64,000 bases of DNA, taken from NCBI RefSeq assembly GCF_007860185.1, contig NZ_SJPY01000001.1, positions 1,015,132 through 1,079,131 on the forward strand. Direction: 5' to 3'. The notes under the pieces are model-generated. The model saw only the letters and a list, made by a program, of their open reading frames with translations. It searched no databases and was not told the origin of the DNA. This DNA is from Novipirellula aureliae (GTDB taxonomy: Bacteria; Planctomycetota; Planctomycetia; Pirellulales; Pirellulaceae). This document shows, one piece after another, positions 45,319 to 54,203 of this stretch. Each line of letters opens with the position of its first letter. The first letter of the stretch is position 1. The translations under genes were made by a program, and so were the position numbers.

Positions 45319-46367
45319 GAGATTTGTTGCGTTCGATCCACCAACCAATCTGCGTTGCTCTGTTGTCGCTCTCGGCCTTTTGGTGCAATATTGGATGGAC
45401 CGAAGAGTCGCTCGTGGCGAATCCGAATTCGGACCAAACCAGTTTCTTTTCGGACGAGAATGTCTCGTACCAAATTGATTTCGGAACGGAACAACCGATT
45501 GAGGGCGTTATTCAGTGGCAGCTAACGGTTCTGCATCGCACGTTTGGTCGCGGCGACATTCAAATTGATCTGAAGCCAGAGCAACGGAAAAGCGTGACGC
45601 TGAACTTCCAGATGCCGCACGTTAAAACGCATGTCATCCAAGAGTCAACGCTGTCACTCCGTCTCGCTCAAGCTGGCAACGGCGATGCGGTCACGATCTT
45701 TCAACGCGGTCTATGGGCTTTTCCTCGCGATGCATTCGCGGATCGCAACGCATGGCTCAACCAACTTGACCTGAGGCTTTATGATCCCGTTGGCGATACA
45801 GCCAAGGTTCTCGATGAAGCAGAAATCCCGTTCCAAGAGATCCGTTCGATAGCTGCTTTGGCCACGATCGAAAATGGGATCGTGATCATCGGCGAAGGCA
45901 TCGAGGTGCAAAGTAACTCGGGATTGGCGGAAACACTCTTTTCGCTCTGTGCCGATGGCCAACGAATTCTGTGGTTTAGCCCAGCCAATGGCCACTTTGG
46001 AATTCCGGGTATCGGCGACGATTCTGAAAAAAAAAGACCGGACCATTTATTGTTAATGGGGTCTGACAGATTGTGGCAGTTAGACAAGCGGCTCGATACG
46101 TTTGCATGGACCGCAGAGGATCATCAAGGGGTTGGTTTGCAACTTGCCGACGAGGGTGGCCGGATCGTGATCAAGTTTGTAGAACCGCCCGATGGTTGGA
46201 CGTGGCTGGAAGCCACATTCCGTGACACCGATGGACAGCTGATTCTATGCGGGCTGCAGCTGGCTGAAGTTTGGAATGTATCTCCGACGCCACGATACAT
46301 GCTCGCACGACTGCTCGAGCAATTGGACAACTCTCAAAAACCCGAAGAACAGGAAACGGAAAAATGA
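45315..46367 (+). CDS. Secreted protein of unknown function in the sigma operon
   Basis: From GTG 45315 (GTGA overlap with the previous stop, AAGGAG eight bases earlier) the product is 350 residues. It has a signal-peptide-like N-terminus (LLRSIHQPICVALLSLSAFW) and then a mixed alpha/beta body with no motif I know. Features include FSDENVSYQIDFGTEQPIEG, IENGIVIIGEGIEV and GQRILWFSP. The open frame extends far upstream inside the previous gene, but the ribosome-binding site decides for GTG. It overlaps the CsgG-like gene by ATGA. Periplasmic or outer-membrane location is inferred. Confidence 0.72.
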   Translation: MRDLLRSIHQPICVALLSLSAFWCNIGWTEESLVANPNSDQTSFFSDENVSYQIDFGTEQPIEGVIQWQLTVLHRTFGRGDIQIDLKPEQRKSVTLNFQMPHVKTHVIQESTLSLRLAQAGNGDAVTIFQRGLWAFPRDAFADRNAWLNQLDLRLYDPVGDTAKVLDEAEIPFQEIRSIAALATIENGIVIIGEGIEVQSNSGLAETLFSLCADGQRILWFSPANGHFGIPGIGDDSEKKRPDHLLLMGSDRLWQLDKRLDTFAWTAEDHQGVGLQLADEGGRIVIKFVEPPDGWTWLEATFRDTDGQLILCGLQLAEVWNVSPTPRYMLARLLEQLDNSQKPEEQETEK

Positions 46368-47383
46368 TCTCCCGGAAATCGATTGTGAAGTCAATATGGA
46401 CTAGAGGTCTGCTGGGTCTCTTCTCGCTCGTTTGTTTATTGCCAGCCACTGCGCAGGACAAACCGGCAAAAAAGGCTGCGACGCCTATTTACCCCGTTGC
46501 TGTGTTTCCGTTTCAGGAACGAGGTCGCGAGGTTAGCGAGGTGGGGAAGCAGGTGACGGATTTGCTATTTGCGAACTTGGTCGTCAACCCCGAACTGTAT
46601 CTCGTTGAACGCGAGGATTTGGCGAAAATTCTCCAAGAACAAGAATTGAGTGTTTCCGGCGTTGTCAATCCGGCATCCGCGAACAAGGTTGGACAATTGA
46701 CGGGGGCGAAAATTCTAGTGACTGGCTCGGTACTGGAAGTGAACGGAAAACTTTACCTGGTCGCCAAAGTGATCGGAACAGAAACCAGCCGTGTATTGGG
46801 CGCATCGGTAAAAGGAAACGTTGGCGACGACTTGGATAGGCTCGCTGAACAACTCGGCGCCGAAGTAGGTAAGACGATTGTCGACCGAGCGAGCGACTTG
46901 GTTGCCCAGACCGTTTCGCGTGAGGATCGAGTCGCTGCTCTTAAGAAAGCGATGGGTGGTGCAAAGTTGCCTTCGGTCTTTATCCGTATCGATGAGCGGC
47001 ATGTCGGGCAATCGACGATCGATCCGGCTGCGGAAACCGAGATCGCATGGTTCTGTCGAGAACTTGGCTTCGACGTGATCGATTCGGATCGAGGCAGCAA
47101 GGCGGATGCAGACGTGCTGATTGTTGGTGAGGGAGTGAGCGAATTTGCGGCGAGCAACGGGAACCTAAAATCAGTGAAGTCGCGATTAGAGGTGAAGGCT
47201 CTTGATCGAGAAACGGGTGCCGTCATCGCAATTGATCGTGACGTTGCGATTGCGATTGACCTGACCGAGCAGATCGCGGGCAAAGCGGCACTTCAAGACG
47301 CCGCCGCGAGTATCGCGTCACGTCTGCTGCCAAAACTTGCCAGCGACAAAAAGGATGTTCCTAAGCAAAATAGACGGAAATAA
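46364..47383 (+). CDS. CsgG-domain periplasmic protein
   Basis: This 339-residue protein has a signal peptide (TRGLLGLFSLVCLLPATAQ; no convincing lipobox). The first domain is CsgG-like: PVAVFPFQERG, then LVEREDLAKILQEQELSVSG, NKVGQLTGAKILVTGSVLEV. The second, from about 205, is another alpha/beta domain (VFIRIDERHVGQ, ELGFDVIDSDRGSKADADVLIVG, SRLEVKALDRETGAVIAID) resembling those of FlgT/LPP20-like envelope proteins. CsgG itself forms the curli export pore, but the membrane hairpins of that pore are not seen here, so a channel is not supported. ATG 46364 follows an AGGAAA and overlaps the previous stop. Confidence 0.82.
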   Translation: MISRKSIVKSIWTRGLLGLFSLVCLLPATAQDKPAKKAATPIYPVAVFPFQERGREVSEVGKQVTDLLFANLVVNPELYLVEREDLAKILQEQELSVSGVVNPASANKVGQLTGAKILVTGSVLEVNGKLYLVAKVIGTETSRVLGASVKGNVGDDLDRLAEQLGAEVGKTIVDRASDLVAQTVSREDRVAALKKAMGGAKLPSVFIRIDERHVGQSTIDPAAETEIAWFCRELGFDVIDSDRGSKADADVLIVGEGVSEFAASNGNLKSVKSRLEVKALDRETGAVIAIDRDVAIAIDLTEQIAGKAALQDAAASIASRLLPKLASDKKDVPKQNRRK

Positions 47384-47422
47384 CTAAAACTCCGACGCGG
47401 ATACTTTAGAAACACAACGATC

Positions 47423-50400
47423 ATGAACCGTCTTCCGTTTATCTATTTGATCTTCATTGGTGCATTGTTGTGCGGTCGCTTGCCAACGCTGCATGCACAG
47501 GACAATGAAACGCAAACGTATCGGTGGGCGATAATTGCTGCGGATGATGAATCACAATCGGTCGCCGACCTCTTGACCGTTCCCCTGTCGACGACCGACC
47601 GCGTGCAACTGGTCGAGCGTGATCAAATCCGCAAGGTATTGGACGAGCTAGCTTTGAACGCCAGCGGACTTGTTGCCAGTGGAACTGTTGATCGTGACCA
47701 TGCGACTCAATTCGGCAAACTCATTCAAGCCGACGCACTGGTGATCATCAATTCGCCACCGGACCCGACCGCAAGTCGGCAAGATCTGCGAGTCAGGCTG
47801 ATCGACACGCGTACGTCAATTCGTCTGTGGGATGCCCTGTTGCCTCGCCGCAGTATCGACGAAGAGATTCCGGCCATTATGACCGAGTTGCAGTCAGCGA
47901 GCGTGAAACTTTCTATTCCTCCCGAATCGATACGAGCCATTGGCATCACACCCATCATTAGTGGTGAGGCAGGGCATTTTTTGAAACCGTATTGTCGAAC
48001 GCTTACGGCATTGATTGCGGCGGAGTTGTTTCGTGTACCGGAGGTGGTCGTACTCGAGCGAAGCGACCTGCAACGACTCACTGCCGAAAGCCAGCTCAGT
48101 GGAATGGAGCTGCAAATGCGAGGAGCGACACAGTTGCTGGAAATCAGTGTGCATCGCAACACAAACGGCGATGGCATCGTCGCTTCGTGTCGAATCTCAA
48201 CGCCTGGGCACGGAGAATCGGTGGGCACCGAGATCGACATCGCAACTCGCGAAGCCGTCGATGCTCGAAAACCGATCGTCGATTGGGCGATTGAGAACCT
48301 AGACGTTGACAAAGGTAATCGCCAATCAGCTTCACCCGAGCAGGAGGCTCTCCGTTTTGATCACCGTGTACGCTGGACTCGCGGCGAGGATGCGGTTGCG
48401 TTTGCCGATGCCGCATTGGCGTTGGCACCGAGTCGAAAGCGGTTCGAGACAGCCGTCAACGGTAGAATGAAGCTCGCTGGTGAACATCGAGTCGCAAAAC
48501 GGACTCTGCCGACGTTAATCGCCTACCAAGACTGGGCGGAACGACGACTGCAGTACCTGCAACAGTATCAACATGAATTTCGAGAGCCGACATATCGACC
48601 AATCTATTGGAACTTCGGCAGTCCAAACAAAGCCAGCACCGATGAGGAAAAGCGAATACTGGTTGAGAATAGCGATCTTGTAAAACGCATTCGACGATCC
48701 GAATATCAGCATGCTGCCGACAATCCTAGGGCGCGACTACTTGCCGTGCTGCAGTTAATCTATGTCGAACTAGAATGGACGCCTTCCGCATCCGACGGAG
48801 CAATGCAGGTACGCGATTTGCTAAATGAGGCGTTTCAATTGCGAGAGTCGGCAGGTGTGCCGCAGGATTTACACGACCCCTATTTCAATGAAATGATCCG
48901 CGTTTTGATGGTCGCGATTGCCCGTGTGCATGATCATACGATGAAAAAGAGCGGTCATTTACAAACAAGAGACTTCGACAGCTGGGCAAATGATTTGCTC
49001 AGCCTGAATGAAACCTTCGCAAAGGCAGCCATCCTGCGAACACGGACGTTTCACCCCGGCTCCGACGGGAAAAACGCAGCTCGCGAACTCGTGGCGTATC
49101 TGGACGAAATTCCGCTGGTCGACACCAAGCATGTTGACCTACCTTTACGTATCGCCGCACTTTCGAAAATTTCAGACGAGGAACTCTTTGCGTTTTTCAA
49201 GCGAATGCTTGACCAATCCGAAGCACTTGAGAACCCCAATCGAGTACTGGTGTTCCAAACCAACATCAGCGACCTACTAACGCGATTGACAACCGACCAA
49301 GCCACGACGATCGCACGCCGGATGATAGGATTGCTAAAGTTGGAACACGAATCAAACACCATGTTCACGACAACACAGATGCTAGCGTCACTCACTAAGT
49401 TTGTGCCAAGAGAAGAATCGCCATTCCAGCCGCTACCAGTGTTTCGTTTAGCCGAGGAGTCGGCGCCATGGCAAAACTATCGAACCGTGCCAATACAACT
49501 TGGTCGCTTTGGCAGATTGCCAGCGGCAATTGCGATCGATGGTTCTGCTAGTTCGAATCAAAAAAATGTTTATCTTGTTTGGTCGACGGCTGACAATATG
49601 GCGTCAATTCAACGTGTCGGCATTGACACCGGACTAGCCGAACCGTTTGGCCAGGATGTCCCCGGTTTTCGTCGTCACAAGCCGATAAAGATGGTGATCG
49701 GAAATGGTGCGGCTTTCTTGGTCGGCAATCGACCGGGGGTGACGATGGTTACGGCCAACTCAGTCAAACATTTCACGGAAGCTGACGGCGCTGCATCCGA
49801 TCAAATCAAGGAGATCGCTTGGTGCAAAGACAGACTGTTCATTGTTTATGAAGCAGCGTTGGGAAGCTACGATCCGAAAACAGAACGGTTCGAACTACAT
49901 GTTTCGTCCTCTTCCGTCGCCGCTGGCAACCCACTCGATTCACGCGGCTATTTTCAAATTCGACGAATGCTCACTGACCAAGACGCTGTTTGGCTATCGA
50001 TCCATGATCGCACTGAACCGAAAGATCGCACTGAACCGAAAGATCGCACTGGCGTTTGGCGGTGCGAACCGTGGAACAACCAATATGAACAAGTCACCCA
50101 CTATCCGGGCGATCTATCGTTGGGTGACGGCGGGATTTTGATTCACAGCAGCGCTGAGCCGCGTGTTTCTTGGGTCGACGGAGAGTCGTTGAAAGTCACA
50201 GCCATGCCCGATTTTGGATTTGCCAGCGCAACGAAGGGGCCTGGTCCGCCGAATTTTGTCAGCCCTTACGTCGGGCAGCCGATGCCGGAATACTCGTATC
50301 CCGGACCCCATTTGATCAAGGTTGGCGATCACCTGATCGGCATGAACTGTACTCTGTTCACTCGTGACGGCGAATCGCACAGGCTGGACTGTATGCCATC

Positions 50401-50497
50401 TTGGATGCATTGGCTTGGGTTGCAACGATTGGGCAAGGGCTTCATCACTCACTACGATTCATCCCGACGAGTTCTTTGGTACGTCGAACCGAAATAG
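47423..50497 (+). CDS. Large secreted protein with two CsgG-like modules and a C-terminal propeller-like part
   Basis: This 1024-residue protein has a signal peptide (MNRLPFIYLIFIGALLCGRL, cleavage near LHAQ). Two CsgG-like modules follow: WAIIAADDESQ...QLVERDQIRKVLDELALNASG (about 35-140) and IGITPIISGE...VVLERSDLQRLTAESQLSG (about 170-290), close in signature to the previous gene. Residues about 300-650 are helical. The C-terminal 350 residues have repeated beta patterns (VYLVWSTADNMASIQRV, LFIVYEAALGSYDPKTERF, HLIGMNCTLFTRDG) like a beta-propeller. An 18-base tandem repeat encodes HDRTEPKDRTEPKDRT. It starts 39 bases after the CsgG-like gene. It probably lies in the periplasm or on the outer surface. 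Confidence 0.8.
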   Translation: MNRLPFIYLIFIGALLCGRLPTLHAQDNETQTYRWAIIAADDESQSVADLLTVPLSTTDRVQLVERDQIRKVLDELALNASGLVASGTVDRDHATQFGKLIQADALVIINSPPDPTASRQDLRVRLIDTRTSIRLWDALLPRRSIDEEIPAIMTELQSASVKLSIPPESIRAIGITPIISGEAGHFLKPYCRTLTALIAAELFRVPEVVVLERSDLQRLTAESQLSGMELQMRGATQLLEISVHRNTNGDGIVASCRISTPGHGESVGTEIDIATREAVDARKPIVDWAIENLDVDKGNRQSASPEQEALRFDHRVRWTRGEDAVAFADAALALAPSRKRFETAVNGRMKLAGEHRVAKRTLPTLIAYQDWAERRLQYLQQYQHEFREPTYRPIYWNFGSPNKASTDEEKRILVENSDLVKRIRRSEYQHAADNPRARLLAVLQLIYVELEWTPSASDGAMQVRDLLNEAFQLRESAGVPQDLHDPYFNEMIRVLMVAIARVHDHTMKKSGHLQTRDFDSWANDLLSLNETFAKAAILRTRTFHPGSDGKNAARELVAYLDEIPLVDTKHVDLPLRIAALSKISDEELFAFFKRMLDQSEALENPNRVLVFQTNISDLLTRLTTDQATTIARRMIGLLKLEHESNTMFTTTQMLASLTKFVPREESPFQPLPVFRLAEESAPWQNYRTVPIQLGRFGRLPAAIAIDGSASSNQKNVYLVWSTADNMASIQRVGIDTGLAEPFGQDVPGFRRHKPIKMVIGNGAAFLVGNRPGVTMVTANSVKHFTEADGAASDQIKEIAWCKDRLFIVYEAALGSYDPKTERFELHVSSSSVAAGNPLDSRGYFQIRRMLTDQDAVWLSIHDRTEPKDRTEPKDRTGVWRCEPWNNQYEQVTHYPGDLSLGDGGILIHSSAEPRVSWVDGESLKVTAMPDFGFASATKGPGPPNFVSPYVGQPMPEYSYPGPHLIKVGDHLIGMNCTLFTRDGESHRLDCMPSWMHWLGLQRLGKGFITHYDSSRRVLWYVEPK

Positions 50498-50992
50498 TGA
50501 TGCCGAGCGACGAACGTAGGCACCCCCTCTGGGCTATCTTCAATCGTCTTTCTTCATTCCATGAACGGTTACCGTTTGTCCCGGATGTTGCTGTATCACT
50601 CGAGATGATGGTCTGTCCCTTGTCTCATGTCCCTTGTCTCATGTCCCTTGTCTCATGTCCCTTGTCTCATGTCCCTTGTCTCATGTCCCTTGTCTCATGT
50701 CCCTTGTCTCACCCGTTCCTTGGCTCAACTGTTCCTTGGCTCCCCCCTCTGTCCCTTGGCTTCCCCCCTCATAGACATTATTTAAGTATTCATCAAGAGC
50801 TATCTCAATAGCCGTTGACAGCGGGTTTGCTCATTTGATAAACCGAGAGCTAGTCAAACCGAGCTTGGTGAGCCGAGCTCGGAAATCTGAGCATGGCGTC
50901 TAAATGCGTTTCGAATTCCCGCAAACGAGTTCTTTCGCCGTTCCCGCCGTGTTCTCCTTACCTCACAAGCTCAACCATGGAAGGTTGCTCTT
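50498..50992. other. Intergenic region with 14-base tandem repeats
   Basis: This 495-base gap follows the sigma operon. The repeats at 50617-50712 and the degenerate CCTTGGCTC units after them fill its centre. No gene is credible. The last 200 bases should hold the DegT gene promoter. Confidence 0.6.
50617..50712. repeat. Six perfect copies of CCCTTGTCTCATGT plus a partial
   Basis: Fourteen-base units run from 50617 to 50700, with a seventh that diverges at its end. Related but degenerate CCTTGGCT units continue to about 50766. Function unknown. Confidence 0.95.
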
Positions 50993-52153
50993 ATGGCCGA
51001 TCCTAGCTCCGGCGTCCCTTTGTTGGACGTCAATCGTGATAACCGTCCTCTTCGGGATGAATTTGTCGAAGCGTTAACTGGAGTTGTCGACAGTGGTCGA
51101 TTCCTTTTCGGTCCCGACGTGACGTCACTTGAAAGTGAAATTGCTGCCTATTGCCAAGTCGAAAACGCCATCGGATGTGCTTCTGGCAGCGACGCGCTGC
51201 TACTGCCTCTGATGGCACTCGGCATCGGGCCTGGCGACGAGGTAATCGTGCCAAGTTTTACCTTTTTCGCTTCGGTAAGCTGCATCACTCGACTCGGTGC
51301 AACACCGATTTTTGCCGATATTTGTCCTGATACGTTCAATGTTGATCCCGAATCGATTCGCGGATTGATCACAGACCGCACTCGCGCGATTATCCCCGTT
51401 CACCTGTTCGGTCAATGTGCCCAGATCGATCGGATCTGTCAAATTGCGGGCGATGACGATATACCTGTGATTGAAGATGCCGCCCAAGCGATTGGTGCAG
51501 CTTATCATTCTCGCCCCGCCGGAAGCTGGGGGGACGTTGGCTGTTTTAGCTTTTATCCAACCAAGAACCTTGGCGGGATGGGCGACGGTGGCATGATGAC
51601 GACCACCAGCGCGGGCATGGCCGATCGGCTCCGCTTGTTCGCAGGACACGGCATGCGACCTCGCTACTACCATCAAGTCGTTGGTATCAACAGTCGTCTG
51701 GATACCTTTCAAGCTGCGGTACTTCGTGTCAAGCTACGTCATCTTGCCGACGCGGTTCACAACCGTCAAGCCAATGCCGATCGTTACACCCGGTTGCTGA
51801 TGGAAGCAAACTTGGTGGCTGCCGATCAGGTGGTCGTACCAGCGGTCGACAAGAATGCGTTCCACGTTTGGAACCAGTATTCGATTCGAATTGGCGAAGG
51901 TCGCCGAGATGCCCTCAAGGCTTATCTGTCCGAGCGTGGGATCGGAAGTGAAATCTATTATCCGGTTCCGATGCACCAACAAGAGTGTTTTAATTACTTA
52001 GGGGTCGATCCGTCGACAATGGTTGAAACCGAACGGGCAAGTCGCGAGATTTTGAACCTGCCGATCTTTCCCTCCTTGACCGAATCGGAACAACACCAGG
52101 TCGTCAAAGCGATCAAAGGTTTTTATGCGGCTGGTGCGAAAGCCGCCGCATAG
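50993..52153 (+). CDS. DegT/DnrJ/EryC1/StrS-family sugar aminotransferase
   Basis: This 386-residue PLP enzyme carries internal lysine Lys191 in SFYPTKNLGGMGDGG, the cofactor pocket GCASGSDALLLPLMALG and VIEDAAQAIGA. GINSRLDTFQAAVLRVKL and the C-terminal YYPVPMHQQECF are also diagnostic. These enzymes transaminate keto-sugar nucleotides for surface glycans or antibiotics. No partner dehydratase lies beside it; the epimerase gene at 18186 is too far for an operon. ATG 50993 with AAGG upstream is the start. Confidence 0.92.
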   Translation: MADPSSGVPLLDVNRDNRPLRDEFVEALTGVVDSGRFLFGPDVTSLESEIAAYCQVENAIGCASGSDALLLPLMALGIGPGDEVIVPSFTFFASVSCITRLGATPIFADICPDTFNVDPESIRGLITDRTRAIIPVHLFGQCAQIDRICQIAGDDDIPVIEDAAQAIGAAYHSRPAGSWGDVGCFSFYPTKNLGGMGDGGMMTTTSAGMADRLRLFAGHGMRPRYYHQVVGINSRLDTFQAAVLRVKLRHLADAVHNRQANADRYTRLLMEANLVAADQVVVPAVDKNAFHVWNQYSIRIGEGRRDALKAYLSERGIGSEIYYPVPMHQQECFNYLGVDPSTMVETERASREILNLPIFPSLTESEQHQVVKAIKGFYAAGAKAAA

Positions 52154-52244
52154 TCGCGGCACGCTTCGCGAATGCAACCGATATTCCCGATGGGGGAACT
52201 CTCTGCGAGTTCCTCTAGTGGACGGATCTGGCATCGCCCCCCTC

Positions 52245-52547
52245 GAGGTACATCAAGGTCTCGTTTTCGGGTCGTGGACGAGATAGAGTAGCCGCGTCTC
52301 TCCGAGACGCGAGGTACGTCAAGGTCCCGTTTTCGGGTCGTGGACGAGGTAGAGTAGCCGCGTCTCTCCGAGACGCGAGGTGCATCAAGGTCCCGTTTCG
52401 GGTCGTGGACGAGATAGAGTAGCCGCGTCTCTCCGAGACGCGAGGTGCATCAAGGTCCCGTTTTTGGGTCGTGGACGAGATAGAGTAGCCGCGTCTCTCC
52501 GAGACGCGAGGTGCATCAAGGTCCCGTTTCGGGTCGTGGACGAGGTG
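52245..52547. repeat. Tandem array of a 66-base unit, about 4.6 copies
   Basis: Units begin at 52245, 52311, 52377, 52442 and 52508. Each reads GAGGTRCRTCAAGGTCYCG, then GGGTCGTGGACGAG, then GTAGCCGCGTCTCTCCGAGACGC, and so contains the hairpin GCGTCTC-TCC-GAGACGC. The fifth unit lacks the hairpin part. The array fills most of the 480 bases between two convergent genes. Confidence 0.93.
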
Positions 52548-52631
52548 CCGAATCCTCTTGGACCGCTGTGCAGTCAGGGACTCGTAACCTCGTCCCCTAC
52601 GACCAACGCTGATTTTTTATCTGACAAAGCA

Positions 52632-53963
52632 CTAGCCGATCCAACGCTGCTCGGCGGTCACTCGGAAACGCGATCCGAAATAGATCGTTGTGGCACTGAG
52701 GCAGACGACTCCGACCGTCGCGAAGAGGGCAGGAAACCCATAGCGTTGGCCAAGCATCCCGAGCACCGGTGCTCCGATAATCGTTCCAAGGTCCAACATC
52801 ATGAGTGCCAGAGTCGATCCGGTACCATGTGCGGAGGACGGAAAGCGAGCGAGCGTTAGCGAGACCATCGTATGGAACATCATCGAATGCCCCACGCCTC
52901 CGAGTAATGCGGGAACAACCAACATGGTCGCCCGCTGGGGTGTCACCAGGGCAAAGGCAAACATCCCAAGCGACATAAACAGGGAACCGACAATCAATAC
53001 TTTTGCGGGTCCAATCAAGTCGGGTAGTCGGCGAAAACCAACGCGAACGGTAATTGCGACTCCCGCATAACACCAAAAATACAATCCGATCACCGAAACG
53101 CCGTCAATGCGCAGCGCTGCGGTATCAATAAAACTAGCGACAAAGATCATCGGTGCAGTGACGCAGATTCCAAAGGCAAAGTCGACAAGCAGAATGGTAC
53201 CGGGCCAATAGCGAAATACGGTCGTAGCAAACTCACTCAACCGCGCCGGTCGCCGGTCACCCACACTGTTGGGAGCATGCAAAAAGAACAGCATTCCGGC
53301 GGGGATCAGATTGGCGACCGTTGCTGCGGAGAACAGCATTACGAAGTCAAAACGAACCCGATGATCGCTGCCAAGAAACAGATCCCCGAGAGCGGGCCCG
53401 AGCAGCATCCCCATAAACCCCCCAACGCCCAGAATGCCGATCGCTTCGGTTCGCCGATTCGCAGGCGCGGTCTGTGATACGAAAGTCAATCCACTGGCAA
53501 ACACGATCGCGGCCCCCAATACGACGCCGCCTCGTAAAAGATAAATGGCTGGGCCGATTTCATCGACCAACAAGTTGCCGAGCGAGCTGAGAGCAAACAC
53601 CAGATAGCCGACCGCCCACATTGCTCGAGCCCCAATCCGATTGATCCACTGAGCCATCCACGGGCGCAGAATCAACCCCATCAACGCCGCGGTTCCCATG
53701 ATCAATCCCACTTGGCGAAGATCGCCGCCGAGAAATTCGATCCAGCGGGCGTAGTGGGCCATCAACGTGTTTGCCAGTACAAAACTCGTTTGACTGGCGA
53801 CCGCCAGCAAAAAATCGCGGTCATAGAGACGCGTTTGCCCGGCAACGGAGACCCCGGCAACGGAGCCCCCGGCAACGGAGGGGGGGGCTGGAGGGCTAAC
53901 CGCAGCTTGACACGGCGACTGTGAGCACAAGGGCTGCGAACGACGGGATAAAGTGGATGACAT
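52632..53963 (-). CDS. Major facilitator superfamily transporter
   Basis: This 443-residue protein has 12 predicted membrane segments after an unusual 45-residue Ser/Pro/Gly-rich N-terminus. The cytoplasmic loop between helices 2 and 3 (RPWMAQWINRIGARAMW) is the MFS motif-A region, and GGVGHSMMFHTMVSLTLARF lies in the second half. The N-terminus includes three 15-base repeats (53838-53882) encoding VAGGS/VAGVS. Substrate unknown; the set of helices resembles drug or sugar exporters. The start is ATG 53963. Confidence 0.85.
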   Translation of the reverse strand: MSSTLSRRSQPLCSQSPCQAAVSPPAPPSVAGGSVAGVSVAGQTRLYDRDFLLAVASQTSFVLANTLMAHYARWIEFLGGDLRQVGLIMGTAALMGLILRPWMAQWINRIGARAMWAVGYLVFALSSLGNLLVDEIGPAIYLLRGGVVLGAAIVFASGLTFVSQTAPANRRTEAIGILGVGGFMGMLLGPALGDLFLGSDHRVRFDFVMLFSAATVANLIPAGMLFFLHAPNSVGDRRPARLSEFATTVFRYWPGTILLVDFAFGICVTAPMIFVASFIDTAALRIDGVSVIGLYFWCYAGVAITVRVGFRRLPDLIGPAKVLIVGSLFMSLGMFAFALVTPQRATMLVVPALLGGVGHSMMFHTMVSLTLARFPSSAHGTGSTLALMMLDLGTIIGAPVLGMLGQRYGFPALFATVGVVCLSATTIYFGSRFRVTAEQRWIG

Positions 53964-54081
53964 AAGAGCCAGGGACGATCAATCGAGGGGTTCAAGGGGG
54001 ACGAAAAGAATAGCGGCAAATTGGCCGACTTGCACGATGGCTACTCGGCAGCTACCAAATAGTGGAAGGGGCGGGGGGAGT

Positions 54082-54127
54082 GGATCTTGTGAAAGATCCC
54101 CGTCCCTCAAGATCGTTAGCAAGATCC
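54082..54127. repeat. Palindromic element, GGATCTTGTTAA family (copy 2)
   Basis: GGATCTTGTGAAAGATCC (54082-54099) faces GATCGTTAGCAAGATCC (54111-54127). Outer ends GTGGATCTTG and CAAGATCCAC are exact. It lies between the divergent MFS and RecQ-like genes, a position like that of copy 1. Confidence 0.65.
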
Positions 54128-54203
54128 ACTACCCCAAAACGGCACTCTAACCAACCCCCCTTTTTCGCTTCGCTTGTCTTCGACCGCAAACGCTTTGAGC
54201 TTC

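Noticed and set aside
46364-50497. Curli secretion pore
   Set aside because: Only the globular CsgG fold is suggested. Lipobox and membrane hairpins are absent, and no csgA, csgB, csgE or csgF is seen.
52245-52547. CRISPR array or coding repeat
   Set aside because: Units of 66 bases are nearly identical over their whole length and carry no variable spacers; the 65/66 alternation breaks reading frames.
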